A stretch of 24,366 nt of DNA from Peptostreptococcus sp. (GCA_020025095.1 JAHHSS010000012.1:1-24366), one strand, 5' to 3'. Positions 15,362-24,353 are shown, counted from the first letter of the stretch. Numbers and translations: made by a program. Notes: generated by a model not told the origin, from the letters alone.

Positions 15362-15595
15362 ATAAAAAAGCCCTTCGTCTCCAAAAGAGACGAAAGGCTG
15401 TTATTTTCCGCGGTACCACTCTTATTAGCTAATAAAATAGCTCACTCGATAGAATATAACGGTTCTCAACCGTGAGAGTTGTTACCCTCTCATGCTAAAA
15501 GGCTGGTTCACAAGATCTGATATAGAATCTCTCACCGCTGATTCTTCTCTGTGATATCTTTTCAAGCTACTATTCCTTAATCATCGCTCATTTTT
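15362..15595 (-). promoter_or_regulatory. T-box riboswitch leader of proS (proline)
   Basis: The minus-strand leader contains the highly conserved T-box sequence AGTGGTACCGCGG (15420-15408), followed by a terminator stem (15399-15369) and a U-run. Stem I is recognisable: an AGTA internal-loop motif near 15570, an apical region GAATC/GATTC near 15545-15525, and on the 3' side GTGAACCAGCC, where CCA (15506-15504) is in the specifier position, a proline codon followed by a purine. ACGGTT/AACCGT and GAGAG/CTCTC form the intermediate stems. Uncharged tRNA-Pro(UGG) should pair with CCA and with the TGG bulge of the T-box, favouring antitermination and raising proS expression. Reading the specifier one base later would give CAG (Gln), but proS downstream makes CCA the natural choice. 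Confidence 0.95.
15364..15399 (-). terminator. T-box regulated terminator of proS
   Basis: In transcript order, AGCCTTTCGTCTC (15399-15387) pairs with GAGACGAAGGGCT (15381-15369), loop around TTTT, followed by six U (15369-15364). It competes with the antiterminator built on the T-box sequence at 15408-15420. Confidence 0.92.
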
Positions 15596-15608
15596 AAAAT
15601 ATACTGAC

Positions 15609-15637
15609 ATAATATAATATTTAATTTGAATTGTCAA
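15609..15637 (-). promoter_or_regulatory. Promoter of the proS T-box transcript
   Basis: On the minus strand a consensus TTGACA (15637-15632) is followed after 17 bases by TATTAT (15614-15609). Transcription should begin near 15602, just before the T-box stem I. Confidence 0.85.
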
Positions 15638-15639
15638 TA

Positions 15640-15934
15640 GAAAGGATTAAACAATTTTTTTTCTTAACTACTATGATACTTATAGTTATTAAAAAGCACT
15701 CTATTAATACCTAAGTACTATAATAAAGGCTACCTATACTAGGTTTTCATAAATAAAATTTTGTTTTATAGAATCCATGTCCCCTCAGTGGCAAAAATCT
15801 TGCAAATATAAATACACATTCTTGTAATTTCCGGAGCTATTTTATAAATCTAATAAATAAAATAATTGTCAATAAATTTCACTGATAGCAATATAATTCC
15901 TCAAATATAGTTTTTCCATATATTTACCAAATGT
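15640..15934. other. Intergenic region between the YacL-like gene and the proS promoter
   Basis: Nearly 300 AT-rich bases downstream of the clpC-radA-disA-yacL group. I see only weak AT hairpins (for instance ATAAAA/TTTTAT on the minus strand) and no clear intrinsic terminator. There is no open frame with a ribosome binding site and no RNA gene I recognise. Confidence 0.45.
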
Positions 15935-17020
15935 CTATTTTATTTTTGCAAATATCATTCTTCCAGCCGGTGTCTGAAGAATTGAGGTTACTACTACCGT
16001 CTTAGTTTCTCCTATATTATTTTTACCATTTTCTATTACTATCATTGTTCCATCATCAAGATATGCAATACCCTGCTGGTTTTCTTTACCTTCCTTTACA
16101 ATTGTAACTATCATTTCTTCACCAGGTATAGCAATAGGCTTAACTGCATTAGCTAATTCGTTAATATTTAAAACTTCAACACCTCTAACTTGTGCAACCT
16201 TATTAAGATTATAATCGTTAGTGACCACTTTTCCATTCAATACTGATGCTAGTTTTAAAAGTTTTATATCCACTTCTGCAATATTAGCAAAATCTTGATT
16301 AGTAACTTCTACTTCTATATGACCAGCTTCCTGTATCGTATTTAATATGTCTAATCCTCTTCTTCCTCTTACCCTCTTTAAATCATCTGCTGAATCTGCA
16401 ATATGTCTAAGCTCATCAAGTACAAATTGTGGTACTACTAGCTTACCTTCAAGAAAACCTGTTTTGCAGATATCGGCTATTCTACCATCTATAATTACTG
16501 ATGTATCTAAAACTTTAGGTGGTATATTTTTCTTCATCTGTTTAGATTTATCTGAATCTTTTTCTTTTTTTTCACCAAAAGACCTAAACTTCAAAAGGTT
16601 TACTATCTCATCTTTACTCCTGATTCCAATTCTAACACCTATTAATCCTAAAAGTATATAAACTATTATGGAAAGAACTGGCCCTACAACATATACTTTT
16701 TCAAGTTGGCTACTTATAAGAAAGGCTATTAAAAAACCTATTAAAAGCCCTATTGAACCCAGTATAATGTCTACCTGTGAATATCCTGAGATTTCCTTAT
16801 CAAATTTCTTTCCTATCTTTTTCATCTTTTCACTTATCTTAGGTTCTGCAATAAATAGAATCAATCCTACTACCGCTCCTACGCCTATCCCTACTCCATA
16901 TCCATGTATCTTATCACCAAATTGAAGTATTTCAAATGGTTTCATTAAAGATATGTATAGTGTTGCAGCTACAGCAAAACCTAATAAAGCAAAAAGGAAT
17001 CTTCTTATCCTTTTTAGCAT
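15935..17020 (-). CDS. Membrane PIN-TRAM domain protein (YacL family)
   Basis: A 361-residue protein with four predicted N-terminal membrane segments (about 7-25, 42-58, 84-103, 108-130), a charged linker (145-166), a PIN nuclease domain (about 169-290) and a C-terminal TRAM RNA-binding domain (about 296-360). PIN acidic residues are visible as Asp172 in VLDTSVIIDGR, Glu203 in LDELR, Asp224 in GRRGLDIL and Asp269 in TNDYN, so a metal-dependent RNase activity is plausible. This is the B. subtilis YacL family, of unsettled function. It starts 20 nt after disA ends, in the order clpC-radA-disA-yacL also found in Bacillus, and is the last gene of the operon. The ribosome binding site is ordinary (AGGGA just upstream of the ATG). 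Confidence 0.93.
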   Translation of the reverse strand: MLKRIRRFLFALLGFAVAATLYISLMKPFEILQFGDKIHGYGVGIGVGAVVGLILFIAEPKISEKMKKIGKKFDKEISGYSQVDIILGSIGLLIGFLIAFLISSQLEKVYVVGPVLSIIVYILLGLIGVRIGIRSKDEIVNLLKFRSFGEKKEKDSDKSKQMKKNIPPKVLDTSVIIDGRIADICKTGFLEGKLVVPQFVLDELRHIADSADDLKRVRGRRGLDILNTIQEAGHIEVEVTNQDFANIAEVDIKLLKLASVLNGKVVTNDYNLNKVAQVRGVEVLNINELANAVKPIAIPGEEMIVTIVKEGKENQQGIAYLDDGTMIVIENGKNNIGETKTVVVTSILQTPAGRMIFAKIK

Positions 17021-17040
17021 ACTTTTTCCCTGCCTTCCAA

Positions 17041-18117
17041 TTAAATTAGCCTATCTAAGACAGCTAGTTTTTTCATTTTTATAAGTCCATTTTTAATGTA
17101 TGTAGCCCTTATTTCTCCTATACCATCAACTTCATCTAACTCATCAATAGAAGCTGATAAAATAGCTTGAAAGCTACCAAAATATTCTATAAGATTATAT
17201 ATAATTCCCTGTGGTAATTTATGTATTTTGCTAAGAAGTCTATATCCCTTTGGAGATGTAGGTTTATCAAGATTTTCATTATATCCAGAAAATCCCATTA
17301 TCTTAGCTATTTTTGTTAAATCAACTAGTTCCTCATTAGAAAGACTGCTCAACTTTTTCTTAAAAGTTTCCTTATTCAAATCATCTAAAACGTAATCCTT
17401 AATTATAAAATCCTGTTCATCTTTTGTTCTTCCTATCAATTGCTCATATTGGTTCCTAATCAAAAATCCTTCTTCACCAAGAGCAATTAAATACATTTCC
17501 ATTGTATTTGTAACTCTTAGAACCATTTCAACTTTTGACATTGCAAATACAACATCATAAATTGTAACCATATCAGCAAATTCAAGTGCATTCAAATTAA
17601 GCACTGCCTGTTCCTGAGATAATTTTGCCTTTTCCAAGGTTTGAAATGCTTGATTCGCCTTTGAAAATAAAGTAGTTGTATCTTCAACTACATACTTTTT
17701 GTTCCCCTTATAGACAGTTATAATCGATCTTCTTTGGGATATAGCAACTACTGTCGCACCAGTTTGTTTTGCTACTCTTTCTGCCGTTCTATGCCTAGTT
17801 CCAGTTTCTGTAGTAGAAATATCTTTTCTCGGCATAAGTTGTGTATTAGCAAATCTTATTTTTTCAATCTTATCGTCTAAAACAATTGCTCCATCCATTT
17901 TTGAGAGCTCATACAATGATGAGGGCGTATACTCAGCATTTAATTCAAATCCGCCATCTACAAGCGACAAAATTTCCTCGCTATCACCTATTACAATAAG
18001 ACCTCCTGTTCCTGCCATCAAAACATTATCAAGCCCTTTTCTCAGGGCTGCTCCCGGTGAAGTTAGTTTAAGAATATCATTCCACTCTTCATGTTCAAAT
18101 ATATCAAGAATTCCCAT
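17041..18117 (-). CDS. disA: DNA integrity scanning diadenylate cyclase
   Basis: DisA forms an octamer that moves along DNA and makes the second messenger c-di-AMP from two ATP; branched DNA such as recombination intermediates slows it. The 358 residues match the family length. The N-terminal DAC domain has the catalytic DGA motif at 75-77 and TGTRHRTA at 105-112. A helical linker follows, and the C-terminal helix-hairpin-helix DNA-binding region is near 300-350 (HKLPQGIIYNLIEYFG, ELDEVDGIGEIRATYI). The start is three bases after the radA stop, and its AGGAGGG site (18124-18130) lies in the last codons of radA, so translation is probably coupled. RadA is a known partner that restrains DisA activity in B. 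subtilis, which fits the gene pairing. Confidence 0.97.
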   Translation of the reverse strand: MGILDIFEHEEWNDILKLTSPGAALRKGLDNVLMAGTGGLIVIGDSEEILSLVDGGFELNAEYTPSSLYELSKMDGAIVLDDKIEKIRFANTQLMPRKDISTTETGTRHRTAERVAKQTGATVVAISQRRSIITVYKGNKKYVVEDTTTLFSKANQAFQTLEKAKLSQEQAVLNLNALEFADMVTIYDVVFAMSKVEMVLRVTNTMEMYLIALGEEGFLIRNQYEQLIGRTKDEQDFIIKDYVLDDLNKETFKKKLSSLSNEELVDLTKIAKIMGFSGYNENLDKPTSPKGYRLLSKIHKLPQGIIYNLIEYFGSFQAILSASIDELDEVDGIGEIRATYIKNGLIKMKKLAVLDRLI

Positions 18118-18120
18118 CTT

Positions 18121-19497
18121 CTACCCTCCTAAAACTTCATAAATAGCTTGCTTCAAATTCCTTACAGCAACTATTTCTATCTTATATTCTTTCTTAAATT
18201 CATCTATATAGTTTCCTGAGGGAATTATCATTTTTTTGAATCCAAGTTTCTCACATTCGATAATTCTTTTTTCAATAAAACTAACAGTTCTAACTTCCCC
18301 TGTAAGACCTATTTCACCAGTAACTACAACATTGGCATCTACTGGTATATTTTTAAAACTAGAGGCTACTGCCAAGGCTATACCTAAATCCATAGAAGGA
18401 TCATTGGTTTTTAGTCCGCCTACTATGTTTACAAATACATCTTGATTTTGAATCTGCATACCTACTACCTTTTCAAGCACTGCAAGTATAAGTGCAACCC
18501 TATTATTATCTACTCCTGTACTTGTCCTCCTTGGATAACCAAAATTAGTGGCAGCCACCAATGCCTGTAATTCCAATAGCATAGACCTCGTGCCTTCAAG
18601 AGTAGATACTATTACGGAGCCTGCAACTCCTTTAGGCTTCTCAGATATTAATACTTTAGATGGATTTTCAAGCTCACAAAGACCATCGCTCTTCATCTCA
18701 AATACTCCAAGTTCATTTGTTGAGCCAAATCTATTTTTTACAGCTCTTAAAATTCTATATGTATTATATCTTTCACCTTCAAAATAAAGTACTGTATCAA
18801 CCATATGTTCCAATACCCTAGGCCCTGCCAGAGACCCCTCTTTAGTAACATGTCCCACTATGAAAGTTGTAATCCTATTACCCTTTGCTAACTTCATAAA
18901 TTTTGAAGTGGATTCTTTTATTTGACTTACTGTACCTGGAGCAGAATTTATCTCTGGATCAACTACAGTTTGAATCGAGTCAACTATCATAACATCTGGC
19001 TTCATTTCAAGAGCTACTAATTCTATAGCCGCAAGATTATTTTCTGTATATATATATAAATTATCAGAATTTGCATTTAGTCTTTTTGCTCTGAGTTTTA
19101 TCTGATTTTCATTTTCCTCTCCCGAAATATATAAAACCTTTCTTCCCGAAGTCGCTATGTTATTAGATACTTGTAAAAGAAGTGTTGATTTCCCTATTCC
19201 TGGATCTCCTCCAACTAATATAAGCGACCCTGGAATTACTCCGCTTCCTAAAACTCTATCAAGTTCAGATATATTAGTAGAAAATCTCTCTTCCTTATCA
19301 CTTGATATAGCACTTATTTTAGTTACTTTTGCAGAATTCTTTGAAATAGAAGAAATAGAACTATTTCTAATAGTTTTCTTTTCTTCAAGTTCTTCCAAAA
19401 ATGTGTTCCACTGTAAACACTCTGGACATTTTCCTAACCACTTTGGATTTACATATCCACAATTTTGGCATACATATCTAGTCTTAACCTTTGCCAT
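18121..19497 (-). CDS. radA: DNA repair protein RadA
   Basis: RadA is a RecA-related ATPase and helicase that processes recombination intermediates. From the ATG at 19497 it is 458 residues. Features: an N-terminal zinc finger (Cys10, Cys13, Cys24, Cys27), Walker A GDPGIGKS at 97-104, Walker B IVDSIQT near 171-177, the RadA signature KNRFG at 254-258, and a C-terminal Lon-protease-like domain (about 285-458, with GGLKTNDPSMDLGIALA and a LTGEVR segment). An in-frame GTG at 19512 extends the frame, but family alignment (MAKVKTRYVCQNCGY) supports 19497. The AAGGGGGT ribosome binding site (19511-19518) is 13-14 bases away, a little far. It lies 30 nt after clpC and is coupled to disA. Confidence 0.97.
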   Translation of the reverse strand: MAKVKTRYVCQNCGYVNPKWLGKCPECLQWNTFLEELEEKKTIRNSSISSISKNSAKVTKISAISSDKEERFSTNISELDRVLGSGVIPGSLILVGGDPGIGKSTLLLQVSNNIATSGRKVLYISGEENENQIKLRAKRLNANSDNLYIYTENNLAAIELVALEMKPDVMIVDSIQTVVDPEINSAPGTVSQIKESTSKFMKLAKGNRITTFIVGHVTKEGSLAGPRVLEHMVDTVLYFEGERYNTYRILRAVKNRFGSTNELGVFEMKSDGLCELENPSKVLISEKPKGVAGSVIVSTLEGTRSMLLELQALVAATNFGYPRRTSTGVDNNRVALILAVLEKVVGMQIQNQDVFVNIVGGLKTNDPSMDLGIALAVASSFKNIPVDANVVVTGEIGLTGEVRTVSFIEKRIIECEKLGFKKMIIPSGNYIDEFKKEYKIEIVAVRNLKQAIYEVLGG

Positions 19498-19527
19498 AAA
19501 TTTTAACAACACCCCCTTAAATTAAAC

Positions 19528-22008
19528 TTAATACTTTTTAAATTCTATTTCTTGGTCTGAAACATAGGCAAGAACTCTATCTCCTGGGGCTATTGTTTTC
19601 TTTAAAATAGCCTCACTCATTTTATTAGTAAGCTTATGCTGTATTATCCTCTTGACTAATCTTGCACCTTGATTAACTTCAGAAGCATAATCTGCTATAG
19701 CCCTATATACAGATTCACTAATTTCTAAATCTATACCTATATTTCCTGCCCTATCTATCAAAGATTTTGATAAAATTACAACAATTTTTTCAAAATCTTT
19801 TTTTCTCAAACTTCTAAATACAACTACTTCATCTATTCTATTCAAAAGCTCCTGTGAGAAATATGATTTTACATCATTTAATGTTCTTTCCCTAATTTTT
19901 TTATCCTCTTTATCTTGTTCTTCTTCTGTAACAGCAAGTTTTGATGTTGAAAATCCAACATTATTTTCACTAATAGCTTTGTATCCTATATTTGAAGTCA
20001 TAATCACAATAGTGTTTTTAAAATCAATAGTTCTTCCTTTTGAATCCGTAAGAGTTCCCTCATCTAAAATTTGTAGAAGCACATTCGCCACATCCTTATG
20101 AGCCTTTTCTATTTCATCAAACAGAATTACAGAATAAGGATGAAATCTTACCTTTTCCGTAAGAAAACCACCATCTTCATGACCTACATAACCCGGCGGT
20201 GAACCTATAATCTTAGAAACTGAATGTTTTTCCATGTATTCAGACATATCCAAACGTATAAAATTTTCTTCTCCTTCAAACATAGCCTCTGCTATTACCT
20301 TAGAAAGTTTAGTCTTTCCAACTCCTGGTGGACCTACAAATAAAAAGGAACCTATGGGTCTATATGGGTCTTGTATCCCTGTTCTAGATCTTCTAATAGC
20401 CCTTGCTATTACCTTTTCAGCATGATCTTGTCCCACTATGCTTTCACGCAAAACATTTTCAAGATTAAGAAGTTTCTCAGCTTCATCTTCCATAATTTTA
20501 TTCATTGGTATACCAGTCCACATTTCAACCACTTCTGCAACTACTTCACCAGTCACAATGTTTTTATTATACATCTGTTTATTCCAGCGTATTTTTTCCT
20601 TTTCAATACTTTTTTCCAATTCTTTTTTCTGCGCCTGTATTTGCAAGGCTTCTTCAAAATTTTCTTCTGCAATTACTTGAGCAAGTTGTTTTTCAAATCT
20701 AGCTTCCATCTGCTCTAGCTCTTTTATATTATTTGGAATAAACCTAGATCTAAGCTTTACTCTAGAGCATGATTCATCTATCAAATCTATTGCCTTGTCT
20801 GGAAGCTGTCTATTTGATACATACCTTATTGAAAGATCAACCGCCTTTTCAATGGCACTATCTGTTATCTTTACTCTATGATAGGCTTCATATTTATCTC
20901 TTATTCCCTTTAATATATATATACTTGTGTTCCTATCCGGCTCTGAAACTTGAACAATCTGAAATCTTCTTTCTAATGCAGAATCTTTCTCTATGTACTT
21001 TCTATATTCATCAATAGTAGTTGCTCCTATAATCTGTATATCACCTCTACTTAAAGCTGGCTTTAAAATATCAGCAGCATTTATACTACCATTTTCACCT
21101 GTTGAGCCTGCTCCTACAAGTGTATGTATTTCATCAATGAATAATAGTACCTTTTTCCCACTGCTTGATATTTCATCTATTATACCTTGAAGCCTTTCTT
21201 CAAATTCGCCTCTATACTTTGTTCCTGCCACTAAAGTTCCTACTTCTATTGAATACATTTTCTGATGAAAAAGTTCCTCATTAATATTCTCCATAGAAGC
21301 TATGCTTCTAGCTATACCTTCTACAATAGCGGTCTTTCCAACACCTGGTTCTCCAATTAACATAGGATTATTCTTTTTTCTCCTATTTAAAATCTGCATA
21401 ATCCTTTTTATTTCATCATTTCGCCCCAAAAGTGGATCAACATTATTTTCTATTACGTACTTTATCATATTTATTCCATATTTATTAAGCATTGGAAGCT
21501 CTTCATCATCATCTTTATTCTCTGATTCGTTTACAATATAGGTTCTAAGTTTTTTCTCTTTATTATTTTCTTTCTCGAATACAAGATTTTTTAAAATTGA
21601 TATATCAATGTCTTTTTTCCTAAATATAATATTTGCCACACAATCTTCCTCTTCTATTATCGCAAGAAGAAGATGTTCCGATGCAATAAAGTTTGTATGA
21701 TAATTATTGGCTATCCTTGAAGCTTCTCCAAGTATATTTTTCATTCTTGGACTCATACCTTTATTTTGCACCTCTTTATCACTTGGGATATATCTACTAG
21801 CCAACATTATTGATTTTAATTCTTCTTCAACACTGTCTTTTGTAAGCCCCATACTATTCAAAACAGTATATGCCACACCATCTTTAATAGCAAGCATAGA
21901 CCATAAAACCTGTCCACTACCTGTAATCTCATATCCATTTTTAGAAGAAAAATTATCAGCTATTTCAAATATTTTGCTTACTCTCTTTGTATACCTGTTG
22001 AACCTCAT
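19528..22008 (-). CDS. clpC: ATP-dependent Clp protease ATPase subunit ClpC
   Basis: ClpC is a Hsp100/AAA+ unfoldase that feeds substrates to the ClpP peptidase. The 826-residue product has an N-domain (1-145), AAA module D1 (Walker A GEPGVGKT 219-226, Walker B LLFIDEIH 288-295), a middle domain with a UVR-like motif (about 430-470), and AAA module D2 (Walker A GPPGVGKT 559-566, Walker B ILFDEIE 628-634). VGF at 684-686 fits the ClpP-docking tripeptide. The first N-domain repeat is divergent (around 25-50, where ClpC usually has a conserved TEHILL-like helix), which may affect adaptor or phosphoarginine binding. A GGAGGG site (22015-22020) sets the start. No ctsR, mcsA or mcsB gene precedes it. 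It heads the clpC-radA-disA-yacL operon. Confidence 0.96.
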   Translation of the reverse strand: MRFNRYTKRVSKIFEIADNFSSKNGYEITGSGQVLWSMLAIKDGVAYTVLNSMGLTKDSVEEELKSIMLASRYIPSDKEVQNKGMSPRMKNILGEASRIANNYHTNFIASEHLLLAIIEEEDCVANIIFRKKDIDISILKNLVFEKENNKEKKLRTYIVNESENKDDDEELPMLNKYGINMIKYVIENNVDPLLGRNDEIKRIMQILNRRKKNNPMLIGEPGVGKTAIVEGIARSIASMENINEELFHQKMYSIEVGTLVAGTKYRGEFEERLQGIIDEISSSGKKVLLFIDEIHTLVGAGSTGENGSINAADILKPALSRGDIQIIGATTIDEYRKYIEKDSALERRFQIVQVSEPDRNTSIYILKGIRDKYEAYHRVKITDSAIEKAVDLSIRYVSNRQLPDKAIDLIDESCSRVKLRSRFIPNNIKELEQMEARFEKQLAQVIAEENFEEALQIQAQKKELEKSIEKEKIRWNKQMYNKNIVTGEVVAEVVEMWTGIPMNKIMEDEAEKLLNLENVLRESIVGQDHAEKVIARAIRRSRTGIQDPYRPIGSFLFVGPPGVGKTKLSKVIAEAMFEGEENFIRLDMSEYMEKHSVSKIIGSPPGYVGHEDGGFLTEKVRFHPYSVILFDEIEKAHKDVANVLLQILDEGTLTDSKGRTIDFKNTIVIMTSNIGYKAISENNVGFSTSKLAVTEEEQDKEDKKIRERTLNDVKSYFSQELLNRIDEVVVFRSLRKKDFEKIVVILSKSLIDRAGNIGIDLEISESVYRAIADYASEVNQGARLVKRIIQHKLTNKMSEAILKKTIAPGDRVLAYVSDQEIEFKKY

Positions 22009-22325
22009 AATCCACCCTCCAACACAAAATCTATATCTGAATTTATAATTAAATATATTAATTTTAAAACAAGTAGTTTTTACAAATTTATATAGTTCCT
22101 TACCTTATATTATATCATATCAGCATAATACATATTAAATTTATTTGATATTATTAAGATATTTTGTGTATTTTTTTATTATTTTTATATTTTAAAAATA
22201 ATTTTTCTTAACTTTGTTAATATTTTCTATTATGCTATTAATTTTTATATAAATCTTAGAAATATATTTATTTACATTAGTTATAATATCAAAATTTATT
22301 TTATACCTTTATTTTACAAAAGGAA
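22009..22325. other. Upstream region of clpC, AT-rich, no CtsR box seen
   Basis: About 317 very AT-rich bases between clpC and the hairpin after the EF-G-like gene. Apart from the candidate clpC promoter at 22109-22117 I find no open frame, RNA gene or repeat. I looked for a CtsR operator (GGTCAAA heptad repeat) and a CIRCE element and saw neither. Confidence 0.5.
22109..22117 (-). promoter_or_regulatory. Candidate extended -10 promoter of clpC operon
   Basis: On the minus strand a consensus TATAAT (22114-22109) is preceded by TG at the extended -10 position (22117-22116). The -35 region is poor. The predicted start is about 90 nt before the clpC ATG. Confidence 0.5.
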
Positions 22326-22348
22326 TAAGCAGCCGAAACTCGGCTGCT
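22326..22348 (-). terminator. Hairpin after the EF-G-like gene
   Basis: AAGCAGCCGA (22326-22335) pairs with TCGGCTGCTT (22339-22348), a perfect 10-bp GC-rich stem with a 3-nt loop, about 60 nt past the stop. On the minus strand the tail is TATTCCTTTTG, a broken U-run, so termination may be imperfect; on the plus strand TTTT follows. Confidence 0.7.
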
Positions 22349-22409
22349 TTTATAGAAAATAAAATTTTTTTATAGTTATATTATTTATGTTTTATTTTAA
22401 GCAAGACTT

Positions 22410-24353
22410 TTACTGCTTTTCTTCATTTTTAACAGCTTCTTTAATAATTTTTTCTTGATAAGATAGCGGAACCTCTTCATAGCTTTCAAATTCACTTTCA
22501 AAAATACCCCTACCTTGAGTCATTGACTTCAAGTCAATTGCATATTTAAATATTTCAGCTTGTGGGGCAAGAGCCTCTATCACCTGCTTGCCTTTTCCAT
22601 TAGATTCCATACCTAAAATTCTACCTCTTCTCTTATTCAAATCTCCCATTACATCTCCCATATATTCTTCAGGAACTGTAATTATCATCTTCATTATTGG
22701 CTCAAGTAAAACTGGCTGTGCTGCTTCCATACCTTTCTTAAAAGCTATTGAAGATGCCATCTTAAAAGCCATTTCTGAAGAATCTACATCGTGATAAGAA
22801 CCATCATATAAAACAGCCTTTATATGAGTTACAGGATATCCTGCCAAGACACCTTTTTCCATAGAATCTCTCAATCCTTTTTCTACTGCTGGAACATATG
22901 ACTTAGGAACAGAACCACCAAACAATTCCTCACTAAATTCAAATTCATCTGCACCTCTTGAAAATCTAATCTTAACATGACCATACTGTCCATGCCCACC
23001 AGATTGTTTTTTATGTTTTCCTTCTACATCAGATTTTCCTTTGATTGTCTCTCTATAAGCCACTTTTATGTCATGAAGATCTACATCCAGTCCAAATTTA
23101 TCTTTCATCTTATCAAGAAGATTTCTAATATGTAATTCCCCTTGACCGCCTATTAAAGCTTGTCTAGTTTCATTATTTCTATAATAATCAAGAGTAGGAT
23201 CCTCTCCAACTAACTTAATTACTGTGCTTGCCATTTTTTCCTCATCTTTTTTATTTTTAGGTGTAATAGCATAATATATTTGTGGTTTAGGGAATACTAT
23301 ATCTATTTCTGCTTCAAATTCCTGATTCTTAGAAAGCTTATCTCCTGTTGCTATTTCTGGAACTTTGGTAACCACAATTATATCTCCTGCATATGCTTTT
23401 TCTAATTCTATAAGCTCTCCACCTCTTATAGTATATATATTTGCTATTCTACACTTATTTCCTGTTCTTGTATTTATAAGTTCTGTATCTTTGCTTATCT
23501 GACCTTGAGTAATTTTTACATATGAAATTTTACCAACAAATGGATCTATGAAAGTCTTAAATACTACTCCATTAAATGGAGCATCTTCTTCTACATAAGA
23601 AGGGTCAATATAATTTTCAAGTGAATCCAATATCTCTTTTGTTCCAACATTATTAATAGTCGAACCAGAAATTACTGGTATGATATCTCCTCTTTTAATA
23701 CCTATAGTTATTCCTTTTCTTTTTTCTTCTTGTGTAAGTTCTTCCCCTTCAAAGAATTTTTCAAGATAATTATCATCTGTTTCTGCAATTAACTCCATTA
23801 ATGCATTATATGCTTTTTCTGCTTGTTCTTTAAATTCTTTATCCAGTCCATCGTAATCTTCAAATACATTATGTAACTTTACAAACTTTCCATCCTTAAA
23901 CTCTGGAGAAATCATTGGAACAATTTTATTTTCAAACTTCGCATCTAGCATTTCAATAACATCTTTATACCTTGCTTTTTCATTGTCTATTTTATTAATA
24001 AACATAATTTTAGGTATTCCTTCTGTAAGTTCAAGAGCTTTTTCAGTTCCTACTTGCATAGGATCGGTAGCATCAATTACTATTATAGCTGCATCACTTG
24101 CCGATAAAGCTGATATTACATCCCCTGTAAAATCTATGTAGCCAGGAGTATCTATGAAATTAAATTTATATCCCTCATACTCCACAGGCATCAGACTCAT
24201 GCTATAAGTCATCTGCACATTATTACTACTTAATTTAGGAATTTTGTTAACGTTTGCGGCATGAGCGATAGTTTCTAATAGATTAGTTTTACCGCAACCA
24301 CTATGTCCTAAAACTGCAATATTTCTTATCTTTTCACTATTATAGACTTTCAT
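22410..24353 (-). CDS. Elongation factor G-like protein (EF-G paralogue)
   Basis: A 647-residue translation-GTPase paralogue of EF-G, about 40 residues shorter than fusA in this window. The G domain is altered: P-loop GHSGCGKT at 16-23 in place of AHIDAGKT, no RGITI-type switch I (the region 40-65 reads KLSSNNVQMTYSMSLMPVEY then a short strand), DTPGY at 68-72 with Tyr72 where EF-G has catalytic His, and NKID at 120-123. Domains II-V are recognisable, with QSGGHGQYGHV, YDGSYHDVDSSEMAFKMA and GDVMGDLNKRRGRILGM. It belongs to the EF-G-like group (sometimes called EF-G2), whose role in the cell is not settled; GTP hydrolysis is likely slow or different, by inference. The start is the ATG at 24353, with a GGTAGGTG near the window edge. 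Any upstream partner is out of view. Confidence 0.93.
   Translation of the reverse strand: MKVYNSEKIRNIAVLGHSGCGKTNLLETIAHAANVNKIPKLSSNNVQMTYSMSLMPVEYEGYKFNFIDTPGYIDFTGDVISALSASDAAIIVIDATDPMQVGTEKALELTEGIPKIMFINKIDNEKARYKDVIEMLDAKFENKIVPMISPEFKDGKFVKLHNVFEDYDGLDKEFKEQAEKAYNALMELIAETDDNYLEKFFEGEELTQEEKRKGITIGIKRGDIIPVISGSTINNVGTKEILDSLENYIDPSYVEEDAPFNGVVFKTFIDPFVGKISYVKITQGQISKDTELINTRTGNKCRIANIYTIRGGELIELEKAYAGDIIVVTKVPEIATGDKLSKNQEFEAEIDIVFPKPQIYYAITPKNKKDEEKMASTVIKLVGEDPTLDYYRNNETRQALIGGQGELHIRNLLDKMKDKFGLDVDLHDIKVAYRETIKGKSDVEGKHKKQSGGHGQYGHVKIRFSRGADEFEFSEELFGGSVPKSYVPAVEKGLRDSMEKGVLAGYPVTHIKAVLYDGSYHDVDSSEMAFKMASSIAFKKGMEAAQPVLLEPIMKMIITVPEEYMGDVMGDLNKRRGRILGMESNGKGKQVIEALAPQAEIFKYAIDLKSMTQGRGIFESEFESYEEVPLSYQEKIIKEAVKNEEKQ

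Noticed and set aside
20371..20718. Open frame of 115 codons antisense to clpC
   Set aside because: Lies entirely within the highly conserved clpC coding region on the other strand. It has low-complexity aromatic composition and no ribosome binding site, so it is a shadow of clpC.
22009..22325. CtsR operator or CIRCE element in front of clpC
   Set aside because: No GGTCAAA heptad repeat and no TTAGCACTC/GAGTGCTAA inverted repeat could be found by eye.
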